64,000 nt of DNA, from contig OZ023273.1 of NCBI GenBank assembly GCA_964007475.1, positions 127,094,732 to 127,158,731 of the forward strand, in the 5' to 3' direction. The notes under the pieces are model-generated. The model had not been told where the DNA came from, did no database searches, and worked only from the letters and a program-made list of their open reading frames with translations. The position numbers were made by a program, and so were the translations under genes. This document shows positions 49,532-61,035 of the stretch, piece by piece (within the stretch, counting starts at the first letter, position 1; every line of letters begins with the position of its first letter). The DNA comes from Hybos culiciformis. Lineage: Eukaryota > Arthropoda > Insecta > Diptera > Hybotidae.

Positions 49532-51300
49532 TATTAATTTTCAAATAAATTAATTTCAAAATTCCTAAGGTTTTTTTTCTGTCAGAAAAATCCATAAATT
49601 TTTTCAGTTTGAAACCTTAAATAAAATTAAAGAAAATTGTAGGTATTGATAAATTTTTATTTTTTTTTACTTACCTAGGCAAAGGTATGTAGATACCTCA
49701 ATTTTTTGAATAAAATTATGTTTCTACCATTTTTTATAGATATTTAAAAACTTTTTAAATTATTCAAAAACAAACTCGAGCTCAACTTTCGTTTCGTGAC
49801 AACGGTGAAAATCAATCAATCAAAAATATTATTGAAAGTTTCCTTTTCTGTCGTTTCACTTTGAGGTTTGATTGCAGTTAAGTTGGGGCTTTATTTTGGT
49901 TTTGGTTTCTACCTGGTGCTCCTGCTATATATTTTTCTGACAAATAATGTTTACACTGACACCTGGTCATTTCACTCAATTATTACATTAAACTCAAATT
50001 TATTTTTTGTTTTTAGCAATTCACTATTTTGACAGAACTTCCGTGGCGGCAATTCATGAACTGACAGTCAAATAAAATTTTTATTTAGGTTCATTGAAGT
50101 TTGTTCGAAAATTAACAAATTTAAATTTTATTTTAGCTATAAAATTTTTATTATTTAAAGCTCAATTAAATTTAAATTTATCAATTTTCATAAAAGTTTC
50201 AATGGAAATAAAAATTTTATACCTATGACTTTGTCAGTACAAATTTGTGACATAGAAGCGCTGTTTGGACATTTTACCGGTGAATGAACCCAGAGTAAGA
50301 AATAAGAAAATGTTCGAATTATTACCACAAGCAATATCCTTCAAAAATCAATAATGTCAGAATGAGGTAAGGTAGAACTTTAACATTAACCAAAATTCAA
50401 AATAAATGTCCTCTAAATATTTTTTTTTTGGCAAGAGCAAGAGGTTGTGATTTATAAAATAATTTTTTTTCCATGTTTTTTATTTAAACGCGTCATCAAA
50501 GGAATCTTTGTTTAAACGCATCACAACACAAACAAAGATAAGTTTTGGCGGAATTCCACCATAGATTAAGAATACAGAAAGATTTATAGCTTCATACAAC
50601 ATTTTTTCAGTCTTTTAGTATTTTTATGTATTTTATGTAAAACTAAATAAAATTCTTTTCATATATTGATAATTATCACGTATTTTATTTTGTTTTACTA
50701 ACACATTCACATGAAAATACCAAAAATAATGTCGTATGAAGCTAAGAATCTATGTTTCCACAAAAATATGATGAACAATCAATTAATACTATAAAAGGAA
50801 ACATTAAAAATAAATTAATTCTTTTCAGAATACTTCTTTTAAAAAAGACAGAACGGCAACATCCCTGACTAATGTTGTATAAATTAAACTTGCATAAAAA
50901 AAAACAAAAGTTTTCACTCACCAGAAATGATTTGTTTTTAAAACTAAGAAAACAGAGAATTATTCAAGCCACTGAATTTCTATTTTATAACTTCTAAAAA
51001 TAAAATTAATAATTACAATTATTTTTATTAATTTAATCAAAATCAAACCACATTCGAAATAAAGTTTACACTACACTCAAAAGTTAATAACTTACAGTGT
51101 TAACATAACAATTAGCTGTCAAAATCATATGTGATGAGGTAAATTTAATCACTCGAAAATAGAAAACTACAAAAAAATATTCACTCACAGTAACAGTCAG
51201 AGTCAGATAATTATCGTCAAAGTAAGATTGGAAACTCCCCAAGAGAAGGAAGAGTAACACCCTTTCTGCACTGGCCACGGCCTGGCAATTGAATTTATTT
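49532..51300. other. Upstream region of SENP8
   Basis: No gene is supported. TAGG/CCTA strings sit at 49228-49420, in SENP8 intron 1, and again near 49670. Frames at 51084-51278 (minus) end at good donor-like sites and could belong to a 5'-UTR exon, but nothing links them. Confidence 0.4.
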
Positions 51301-51394
51301 TCCTTAAGAAAAGGAAAACAATAAGGAAGTCAAAGTTGTTGTTGTTTAACTGTCAAAATGTACCCCCACAAGTTTTCACCACGAAAAAACCGGG

Positions 51395-52225
51395 GGTTGT
51401 CTAATTTGTCCGCGGGACATTTTTCCGCGATTTGTTTTTGTATCGCGGACATAAAAATGACATTTGTCCGCGATTCAAAATGTCTTTTGTCCGCCGCGGA
51501 CATTTTGCAAAAAGACATTTGTCCGCTAAAAATTTAAAAAAGCAATCGCGGACAAATGACATTTGTCCGCTAAAAATTTGAGGCTAAAGTGCAGATGACG
51601 TGAACCAATCAGAATCGGCACAACGAGAGGGGGGTGGGGGCGGGTGAACTGGTGGCGTCAGCCGCAAATCCCACTGACCAACCATCAGGCCACCCGCCCG
51701 CCCGCCGCCACCCACCCCCCTCTCTTTAAGGGGCAAATCGGGCAAAAAAAAAATTGCATATACAAAATGTATGAACAATTTGGGGGGACTCTACCCCTCT
51801 TCCCTTTTCCAAGCTTCAGACGATTCTGAGTTCACGTAACCTGCAGTATCTCTAAAATTGAAAAATCAATCGCGGACAAATGACATTTTGCAAAATGACA
51901 TTTGTCCGCTAAAAATTCAAAAAATCAATCGCGGACAAATGACATTTTGCAAAATGACATTTGTCCGCTAAAAATTCAAAAAATCAATCGCGGACAAATG
52001 ACATTTTGCAAAATGACATTTGTCCGCTATAGTTAGAAAATTCAATCGCGGACAAATGTCATTTTGCAAAATGTCATTTGTCCGCTAATTTTGAGACATT
52101 TGTCCGCGGCGGACAAATGTCATTTTACAATCGCGGACAAATGACATTTTGCAAAATGACATTTGTCCGCGAAGTTTTCCTTAGAAATTTCATCGCGGAC
52201 AAATGTCCCGCGGACATATGTCACG
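51395..52225. repeat. 59-bp tandem array of palindromic units
   Basis: The core unit is a perfect palindrome, GCGGACAAATGACATTTTG followed by its reverse complement, separated by TAAAAATTCAAAAAATCAATC linkers. Period 59 bp at 51871, 51930 and 51989; flanking copies are diverged. Each unit could fold as a ~19-bp stem. Confidence 0.9.
51588..51847 (-). mobile_element. GC-rich MITE nested in the palindromic array
   Basis: The ends AGTGCAGATGACGTGAAC and, reverse-complemented on the right, ACTGCAGGTTACGTGAAC define a 260-bp insertion that splits one array unit. Its reverse complement matches the truncated copy at 28641-28918. A G/C-rich middle is unusual for this locus. Confidence 0.85.
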
Positions 52226-52333
52226 GCGCCGAAAAAAACATATCATAGTTTTCCGTTTATACGAAAAAAGTTTTAACTAAAGGGGAATATTGCAATCGGA
52301 AACTAATTTTAGTTCTAGGGGGGGTACATTTTT

Positions 52334-53077
52334 GATTTTCAACATTTACTTCTTACCACACCATTAATAGCCTTTCTTTATACTAATTATTCTATGGCAC
52401 TGGCAATACAAAGACGACTTAAAGCAGTCTTGGAAAAGTGCAAACTTACTTTGTACTTAGTTTTGACAGTTTCTGCTACTAGTCCGAATTTGTGACATAA
52501 GTGGCACATTTTTTTTTAATTAATACAATCAATTAAACAATTTACATTAATTTTATTTAATTAACTACTCACTGTTACCAAATTGTTATATTTTTCTATT
52601 TCAGCTTGCTCTAATTCGATAAAAAAGTATCTTTTTTGCCGGTTAGGACAATTAATTTTTATATTTTATTTATTTTTAAGAAAATTACAAGAGCTTTATT
52701 CAAAATTCAAAAACAAAAACTAACGACCTTTTTAGTGTTTTTAATTATTAATTACAAAAAAATCTAAAGTAAAATTTTGCCAGACAAAAAAAAATTATTG
52801 ATCTTCTAATTTAAACCATCAAGATAGTGTATTATACTCGTGTCTGATCTTTAACTTTTTTTTTTTGTAGAAAACTTTAACTTATTGAAGGTACTATCTT
52901 ACAGTAAGATAATTTAAATATTTTGCGCTTGTATTTTTAAATGACCTCTCAACAAAATAATAGATTTTGTTTACTTTTTCAATCTCATTGAAATTATCTT
53001 TTTTAAAACACTCAGGACGTTGAACAAATACATACTTCAAATTTAATGAAAAAATGTATTGAATTTAAGTATGTAGG
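52334..53077. other. AT-rich spacer between elements
   Basis: No gene or element ends seen. Confidence 0.5.
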
Positions 53078-53727
53078 TAGGGTTCCCAGACGTCCTCCTT
53101 TTTGGGGAAAGTCCTCCTTTTTGATAGTAAAAAAAGTGTCCTCCTTTTTTTTCATTATTTCGCATTTTGTCCTCCTTTTCCATTATTATCCTCTATTTTT
53201 CCTCCTAAGCTAAGTTAAAACATTTAAAAAAAAAACAACTACACAAAAATAAACAAAACAATGAGTAATGTCGTCAGTAATAAAATTTGCAACAAATTAT
53301 TTTTTCAAATAATTTAAAAAAAATTTTTCTCTCCCACACTTTTTCAAAATCTCAAAACATGAAGAAAAATTATAATAATGTTGTTTTTGCAGTCAAATTC
53401 AATATCTTTTATTTGCATCTCTAAGCGTCCAAATCGGTTTTTACTATCAAAAGTTGTAAATTTTTAATATTATGGGTTTTTATGAAAAATGCTTAAAAAT
53501 GGATTTTTCAACCCGCCCTTACACTGAAGATTACACTCGAATTGATCTAAAAAAAAAAAAGTTGGGTATATTTTTTTCGGAAACTTAAAAAACCCTGAAA
53601 GTTTCATTTAAATCGGAAGGGGTCGGGTCCAAAATCTTAAATTTTGATCGTTTTGGCGTGTACATATTTTATATATTTTTTTCGTTTGGATGTCCTCCTT
53701 TTACTGCGGACAAATCTGGGAACCCTA
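53078..53727. mobile_element. hAT-like MITE with GTCCTCCTTTT repeats
   Basis: The ends TAGGGTTCCCAGA and TCTGGGAACCCTA bound 650 bp. The flanking octamers TATGTAGG and CATGTAGG match at 7 of 8 bases, an aged hAT-size duplication. GTCCTCCTTTT is repeated five times at the left end and once near the right, resembling the subterminal transposase-binding repeats of hAT elements. The interior contains AAGTTTCATTTAAATCGG-like sequence but no transposase. Confidence 0.8.
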
Positions 53728-55228
53728 CATGTAGGTATTTATTTTTGATAATTCTTTTACGTGCGAAAACATTCAGCATACCTAAATGTTCAAATTGTTC
53801 AAGGTATGAACTTTTTTGCCTTAAATTTGAACTTTTCTGAATATAACGGAACAATTACCAAGATACCAGTATTTATTTCTTAATATCAGGAACAGTGATT
53901 AAAGTTACCAGTTATTTGTCATAACAATTTAATATGCATATACTATTAGTCGTTACATTTATCTCGGTTACAAGTTTTACGACTTGTGCCTCAGGCAATC
54001 TGCGCCCTATCACCTTCGTTCACTCCTCAAATATTCGAATTTTCAACCTATAAGCAATTTAAATGATCATGACTTTATTGGAAATTGAAGTAGATGTTGC
54101 AAATTTCAATGGTATATTTTTAATTATAATAGTTAATTATTTCATAGAAGATTTTTTTTTAACGAACTATGAAACTGGGTGATAAGCAATATTTGTTATT
54201 AAAGATGAGTTTTTAATTAATTACAATTCAAACTTGAAAATTTAATTGAATTTAGAAAGTTTTAATGCATGATAAATTATTTATATAATCATAAATTGCC
54301 CGTCAATTTTTACACAACCTGATCGTTTAAATTAACACTAAAAATTAAGGTCAATCCTAATATCAGCACCCATTTTTTCAGGTTAGCTATTAATATTTCG
54401 TTTATCTTCGATTACCATATTCATCATGAGTCATAAGTAAAAAATAATTGAACCTAATTGAACATATATTGTATTACTAAATATGTATATGTGCTCAGTA
54501 CTGTATTTTCTGTATCTATTTTCAAAAATTTGTTGAAACTTTTGTAAAAAGTTTTTAGGTTTTTACCTTAAATCCTTGTTATATCAACGTTTCCTAAAAG
54601 GATATAAATCGATAATAAATAACGGAAAATTCTAATATGAAAATATTAAAAGTAAATACGAAGTACACTAGGAGCTAAACAGTTAGTTAAGGATTAGGGA
54701 CTAAAATGAATCAAAACGAAAGAGCCAACTTATGAATACTGAAAAAGACTTACTTACTGTTAATATAGTTTAGTACGTTAAAATAAATGAAAAAAACCAA
54801 CCCACAGAAACAAAGTTTTTAATGTAAATCCTTTATATGGGAAGCCTTGGTTTTGTATTGCTAATTTTTGATTTGTTGACATTCAATTGAATCATTTATA
54901 TCGCAATGGTACTTAATTAAATCCGATGTGTAAAATTTCATCTCGACTCGATTGAATGACGGGAAGTCGGTCAACTTTCAATTCTTAAATTTGGAAACAA
55001 TCAAAGCGAAAAAATTGGTATAAAGGATTTTTTCGTTTATCCAATGATTTAGGATTCACAAATTTTTTATTGTGATCTCGTTATGTAGTTTTATAAAGTC
55101 TAGTAAGATATAATATATAAATGTTATAAAATACTTGTAAGTTAATAAATGTGGAAGTATAATTTCCTTAACATGTACAATTGCCACACATGTTTGATAC
55201 TTAAATCTAATTTGACTCTATTAACTAA
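53728..55228. other. AT-rich intergenic DNA
   Basis: 1.5 kb without recognisable genes or element ends. Confidence 0.5.
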
Positions 55229-55926
55229 AGCTTGATTTACACAATGGCTAAAAATAGCAAAAAAAAAAGATCCCAAAACAAAACAGGACAGAAGATACAA
55301 AAATTAATGTGTTAGAGCAGTACGAACAGATTCATCTTTTTTTTTTTTTGGTGTCTTTTTTTGTAATCTTTTTTTATAGCAAAAAAAAAAAAGATGAACT
55401 AGTTCATCTTTTTTTATAGTTCACGTCTTTTTTTTTCTAGGCGCGTAAATAAAATGTATGTTATAATTTGAATTTTATAGTTTCTGAAAAATTATTATTG
55501 TATTTCTAACCTGGGGGTTACACTTGCTGAAAAAAAAAATCATGATTTTTTTTGAATGTATGTGCGAAATTTTGTATGAAAAAAAATCAAGAAATAATCA
55601 TGATGAAAAATCATGCTTAAAAAAAATCAGTGTTGATTTTTTTCTGTCAAAAGGAAAATTTTTGGTTGCCAAAGAAAAAAGTAAACTCTTGAAAGTGCAA
55701 ACAACATTAATAAAAGCGGTTTGTTATTACGGGATTTGAATTTGAATGTTGAAATTTAAAAAAATCTATGTGAATTATTTATTAAATAAATAAAATAACT
55801 AAACTTTTTATGATTTTTCTGGTTCCTATAGATTTTTCCGATATTTCATAATTTATAACTTCCTTAAGCTTGATTTACACAATATTTATTGAAAAAGGTG
55901 AAGTTTATAAAAATTAAGAACTTAGT

Positions 55927-56505
55927 AGTCCTTATCATGGAAGGCGCTGTCGCCGTCGCCAGTCGCCAAAAGCGACAATTTGGTATCATGGAAGTCGCTG
56001 TCGTCTTAAGGCGATTTGTCGTCTAGTCACCTGGGCGACACTAGACGACAATCAATTGAAAATCCGAATTATTGAAGGCGCTTTTGTCGCCTTTTTAATA
56101 AATTTACTGTCGCCTACTTTCAACTAGACGACTAGTATATTATTTTGATGATTCAAATTTGAAAAAAAAAATAAATTCAAAAATATATTTTGAAAAAGTT
56201 TGAAAAATTTTTTTTTAACTCAAGAATCAGAAAAATGAGGTAAATAAATATAAGTTTTTTATTTATTAAAATCAATTTTTTTGAATTTTAGCTTCAAAAA
56301 TTTTTGAAATTTTTACGTTTTCTTTTGATTTTTATTTAGGTGTTTCTGTTATTCACAAAAAAAATCAAGTGTTATCAAGTTGAAGGCGCCTTGTAAATTA
56401 CAGTCACCTGAAATTTGCGCGCCTTCCGTAATACGAAAAAGAGTCGTCGGCGACTCTAAAAGACGACTTTGGCGACAGACGACAGCGTCTTCCATAATAA
56501 GGGCT
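55927..56505. mobile_element. MITE nested in unit A
   Basis: The ends AGTCCTTATCATGGAAGGCG and, reverse-complemented on the right, AGCCCTTATTATGGAAGACG are flanked by AGT on both sides. Unit C carries the empty site (CTTAGTAAAAAG near 59338), which confirms the insertion. GTCGCC/GGCGAC and CTAGACGAC motifs are dense at both ends. 579 bp. Confidence 0.85.
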
Positions 56506-56532
56506 AGTAAAAAAAGAGAAAATAGAAAAAAC

Positions 56533-56649
56533 ATGTCGAAAAAATTTTATAAGGAAAAAATATTAAAATTTATAAATTTATACAGGGAGCACGAATGCAT
56601 CTGGAACATGAAGTCTAATGCGTTGATTATAGCTACCACAGTAAAGTAA
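56533..56649 (+). pseudogene. MADF-like domain fragment in unit A
   Basis: Reads MSKKFYKEKILKFINLYREH then ECIWNMKSN, matching the start of a MADF/Myb-SANT-like domain (helix 1 and the Leu-Trp-Asn element). It stops soon after. The same segment recurs in unit B (minus strand, ~57505-57592) and unit C (~59368-59440) with frame-breaking differences after IWNMKS. Probably a decayed accessory gene of a Harbinger-type transposon. Confidence 0.55.
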
Positions 56650-57874
56650 GTGTAACCCGCACGTAAATTTGCTATAAAATTTGTTTATGTTTTGTGCTAT
56701 AAAAGGAAAAAAATTATTAAATTTCTGTCTACTTCTTTCACATGTTTGTTGTTGTTGTTTATTTATCGCTTTCTCGTTCTAGTTTGACTAGAAAAATTTA
56801 AAAGATTACAAATTTAAGCGTGATTTACACAATGGCTAAATTTGTAATCTTTTAATTTTTTCTAGTCAAACTAGAACGAGAAAGCGATAAATAAACAACA
56901 ACAACAAACATGTGAAAGAAGTAGACAGAAATTTAATAATTTTTTTCCTTTTATAGCACAAAACATAAACAAATTTTATAGCAAATTTACGTGCGGGTTA
57001 CACTTGCTGAAAAAAAAATCATGATTATGATTTTTTTTAATGTAGTGTGAAATTTTTATGAGTCAAAAATCATACTGGATTATGCGTTGTTTATAGCTAA
57101 TTGACCTATCTGAAAAAATGATACAGTAAAAACCGTTTTTCTATGTTATTATTCTATTTATATTTAAGCAAATTTACTGAAAATGAAGATATTAATTTTA
57201 TCTATTTTTCGTAAAAAGAATTTTTTTAAAATATTTTCAAATAACTAAGAAAATCGAATTTATTTTTTTTTGATATCTGAAAAATTTCATTACTTCACAA
57301 AATTATTTTTTTGTTTCTTTTTCATTACGTTTCCTACCTATCATAATATTTTTTTACGGTACCTTTCCTGTCAAAAATATTTTTTTTGTTTTTTTTTATA
57401 TTTTTTGCATTTAATTTTTTACTTTCAGATAAAATTAGCTGTGAATAGGTTTCCGGAACATTCCTCCAAAAATTACTTTACTGTGGCAGCTATAAACAAC
57501 GTATTCGACTTCATGTTCCAGAGGCATTCGTGCTCCCTGTTTAAATTTATAAATTTTAATATTTCTTCCTTTTAAAATTTTTTCGACATGTTTTTTCTAT
57601 TTTCTCTCTTTTTACTAAGTTCTTAGTTTTTATAAACTTCACCTTTTTCAATAAAATATCTTGTTTTTTAAAGTAATTTATTTTATTTATTTAATAAATA
57701 ATTCACATAGATTTTTTTAAATTTCAACATTCAAAATCAATTCCCGTAATAACAAACCGCTTTTATTATTGTTGTTTGCGCTTTCAAGAGTTTACTTTTT
57801 TCTTTGGCAGCCAAAAATTTTCCTTTTGAAAGAAAAAAATCAACACTGATTTTTTTAAGCATGATTTTTCATAA

Positions 57875-58362
57875 TAGTGCTTCACCCTTAAAAAAATTTA
57901 AAAATTTCAAATTCTGAATTTCAAATTCCTAATGTATTTTGTTAGTGTAAAATTTTAAATTTTTTTTTGTTGTTGTGAATTTCAAATACACGCCTCAGAG
58001 CGTGTATTTGAAATTCACAACAACAAAAAAAAATATGAAATTCAAGTTCTGTCATTCTAATTGTCAAATAAAAAAAAAAAAACATGCCAGATGAAAAAAA
58101 TTCCGCAAATTTCCTGAGATTTTTCTTGTACAATAATTTTTTGTTCATAATTTTTTACAGATATAATAAAATCCTCTAAATTTAGGGAAAGAAAATCCTA
58201 CTCTGGCAGCTTTGTTATTAATATTTGAAATTTATGAAAAAAAGTGAAAAAAAGTGTTCACCCGAAAACTTTTTTTTGACATTAAATTACACTAACAAAA
58301 TACATTAGGAATTTGAAATTCAGAATTTGAAATTTTTAAATTTTTTTAAGGGTGAAGCACTA
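57875..58362. mobile_element. Foldback-like MITE nested in unit B
   Basis: The ends TAGTGCTTCACCCTTAAAAA and its reverse complement enclose ~488 bp; the arms pair for about 75 bp. A further palindrome around CACGCCTCAGAGCGTG lies inside. Units A and C lack it at the same point, which fixes the insertion site. Confidence 0.85.
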
Positions 58363-60275
58363 ATGATTATTTCTTGATTTTTTTTCACACTTTCGCACAT
58401 ACATTCAAAAAAAATCATGATTTTTTTTCCAGCAAGTGTAACCCCCAGGTTAGAAATACAATAATAATTTTTCAGAAACTATAAAATTCAAATTATAACA
58501 TAAATTTTATTTACGCGCCTAGAAAAAAAAAAACATAAACTATAAAAAAAGATGAACTAGTTCATCTTTTTTTTTTTGCTATAAAAAAAGATTACAAAAA
58601 AAGACACCAAAAAAAAAAAAAGATGACTCTGTTCGTACTGCTCTAACACATTAGTTTTTGTATCTTCTGTCCTGTTTTGTTTTGGGATCTTTTTTTTTTG
58701 CCATTTTTAAGCTTGATTTACACAATGGCTAAAAATGGCAAAAAAAAAAGATCCCAAAACAAAACAGGACAGAAGATACAAAAACTAATGTGTTAGAGCT
58801 GTACGAACAGAGTCATCTTTTTTTTTTTTTGGTGTCTTTTTTTGTAATCTTTTTTTATAGCAAAAAAAAAAAAGATGAACTAGTTCATCTTTTTTTATAG
58901 TTTACGTCTTTTTTTTTCTAGGCGCGTAAATAAAATTTATGTTATAATTTGAATTTTATAGTTTCTGAAAAATTATTATTGTATTTCTAACCTGGGGGTT
59001 ACACTTGCTGAAAAAAAAAATTATGATTTTTTTTGAATGTATGTGCGAAATTTTGTGTGAAAAAAAATCAAGAAATAATCATGATGAAAAATCATGCTTA
59101 AAAAAAATCATTGTTGATTTTTTTCTGTCAAAAGGAAAATTTTTGGCTGCCAAAGAAAAAAGTAAACTCTTGAAAGTGCAAACAACAATAATAAAAGCGG
59201 TTTGTTATTACGGGATTTGAATTTGAATGTTGAAATTTAAAAAAATCTATGTGAATTATTTATTAAATAAATAAAATAACTTACTTTAAAAAACTAGATA
59301 TTTTATTGAAAAAGGTGAAGTTTATAAAAACTAAGAACTTAGTAAAAAGAGAGAAAATAGAAAAAATTTTATAAGGAAGAAATATTAAAATTTATAAATT
59401 TATACAGGGAGCACGAATGCATCTGGAACATGAAGTCTTAATGCGTTGTTTATAGCTACCACAGTAAAGTAATTTTTGGAGGAATGTTCCGGAAACCTAT
59501 TCACAGCTAATTTTATCTGAAAGTAAAAAATCAAATGCAAAAAATATAAAAAAAAACAGAAAAAATATTTTTGACAGGAAAGGTACCGTAAAAAAATATT
59601 ATGATAGGTAGGAAACGTAATGAAAAAGAAACAAAAAAATAATTTTGTGAAGTAATGAAATTTTTCAGACATTAAAAAAAAATAAATTCAATTTTCTTAG
59701 TTATTTGAAAATATTTTTAAAAAATTCTTTTTACGAAAATAGATAAAATTAATATCTTCATTTTCAGTAAATTTGCTTAAATATAAATAGAATAATAACA
59801 TAGAAAAACGGTTTTTACGGTATCATTTTTTCAGATAGGTCAATTAGCTATAAACAACGCATAAGCCAGTATGATTTTTGACTCATAAAAATTTCACACT
59901 ACATTAAAAAAAAAATCATAATCATGATTTTTTTTTCAGCAAGTGTAACCCGCATGTAAATTTGCTATAAAATTTGTTTATGTTTTGTGCTATAAAAGGA
60001 AAAAAATTATTAAATTTCTGTCTACTTCTTTCACATGGTTGTTGTTGTTGTTTATTTATCGCTTTCTCGTTCTAGTTTGACTAGAAAAAATTAAAAGATT
60101 ACAAATTTAGCCATTGTGTAAATCACGCTTTAGCCATTGTGTAAATCAAGCTTAAAGCATTTCATTCTTGAAAATGTTTTGCAACTTTTTTATGTATCCA
60201 AAAAAATTAATTATTCATTATGTATATCTAACTGTTGTTACCTTTTCAAATATTTTGTATCCATAAACATGTTAA

Positions 60276-61027
60276 CAGCGCCGTACTATAGCAAGTGCAA
60301 CAAGTGCAATCGCACTGGGCCCCCTATTTTTGAGGGGCCCCCAAATATTAAATGCATTAGAAAAACTTCTCCAATAACAAAAAAAATACCACGAATTGAA
60401 AAAATCAAAGACGAAAATTCAAAATTCGTTTAACTTTCAAACAAATCTAGTTGGCTAAGATTTAATTTGAAACAAATATACCTAATAATTTAGTTGTTTT
60501 TTTGGTTCAAATTATTTTTTTCTTTCATTTTATAGTGTTTTATTGGTAAAAAGTACTATAATTTCAAAGTTATAAACAGAAATACGTTTTATTTTAATTG
60601 TAATAAATAGTGAATTTTCACAAATTATAAATATCATTAATAGTTTAAATTTTTTGGGTCCATCGTTAATATTAGTGCGGATATTACATATTAATTTTAG
60701 GTAATATAGTCTCAGTTGTTTTTTCAATATATTTATTTTAGTTTTTTATTTTTTTATACTGTTTCTGTAACATTTTTTTACCTAAATTAGAAATGTCGAA
60801 AAGATCTTATGAAAGCGGCGCACAAAAAAGAGTAAAACAGGTCCGGAAAGAAGAGGAATTAAGTAGCCTTGCTGGATCATTAGATAAATTTTTTAAACGA
60901 AGCGAAAGTTCATCAATTTCGAAGACTAATTCAATTGAAGTATGTAATTCAAATATTATATTTCAACCTGAAAAAAAAAATTTTTTAGTGTCAGCACAGG
61001 GCCCCCAAAAGTTGCAGCACGGCGCTG
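60276..61027 (+). mobile_element. Internally deleted hAT element
   Basis: The inverted ends CAGCGCCG...CGGCGCTG are flanked by a perfect 8-bp duplication CATGTTAA (60268-60275, 61028-61035). Subterminal CACTGGGCCCCC and CAGGGCCCCCAAAAG motifs match in inverse. At 752 bp it is far too short for a full element, but it keeps the left non-coding end and the first ~70 codons of the transposase, so it arose by internal deletion. Confidence 0.92.
60793..61026 (+). pseudogene. Truncated N-terminus of a hAT (ZMYM/TTF-finger type) transposase
   Basis: Reads MSKRSYESGAQKRVKQVRKE then EELSSLAGSLDKFF. This is the characteristic start of the zinc-finger MYM-like hAT transposases common in insects. After about 70 codons it runs into the right terminal repeat and then a stop in the target duplication; the zinc finger and catalytic domain are gone. 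Confidence 0.7.
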
Positions 61028-61035
61028 CATGTTAA

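Larger units (their letters stand above)
51356..52333. mobile_element. TIR element carrying a palindromic repeat array
   Basis: The outer ends are AAAATGTACCCCC and, reverse-complemented on the right, AAAAATGTACCCCCCC. Inside lies the GCGGACAAATG array (51395-52225), itself ending in mirrored GTCCGCGGGACATTT / AAATGTCCCGCGGAC. No transposase frame. The family is unassigned. Confidence 0.65.
55229..60152. mobile_element. 4.9-kb composite PIF/Harbinger-like element of inverted units
   Basis: The outer ends AGCTTGATTTACACAATGGC and its reverse complement at 60133-60152 are flanked by TAA (55226-55228, 60153-60155). The whole block thus behaves as one insertion with a 3-bp TWA-type duplication. 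Inside are three units of the same ~1.45-kb family: A (55229-~56830, plus), B (~56816-58708, minus) and C (58710-60152, plus). Further copies of the end sequence sit at 56820 and 58711. B and C form a giant near-perfect palindrome centred near 58715. Two foreign MITEs are nested in it (55927-56505 and 57875-58362). Coding remnants look like a MADF-type protein; no transposase is visible. Confidence 0.8.

Noticed and set aside
51084..51278. 64-codon minus-strand frame as SENP8 first exon
   Set aside because: SYFDDNYLTL only loosely resembles the SENP8 N-terminus; the exon at 49472-49531 fits much better and joins in phase.
55524..55739. Near-identical 71-codon frames at 55524 and 59005 (LKKKIMIFFECMCEI-like)
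   Set aside because: They are matching parts of repeat units A and C; neither has a proper domain, and the similarity reflects the DNA repeat rather than a protein family.
57270..57575. 101-codon plus-strand frame and its copy at 59400-59672 minus
   Set aside because: Antisense to the MADF-like remnant in units B and C; Phe-rich composition comes from poly(T).
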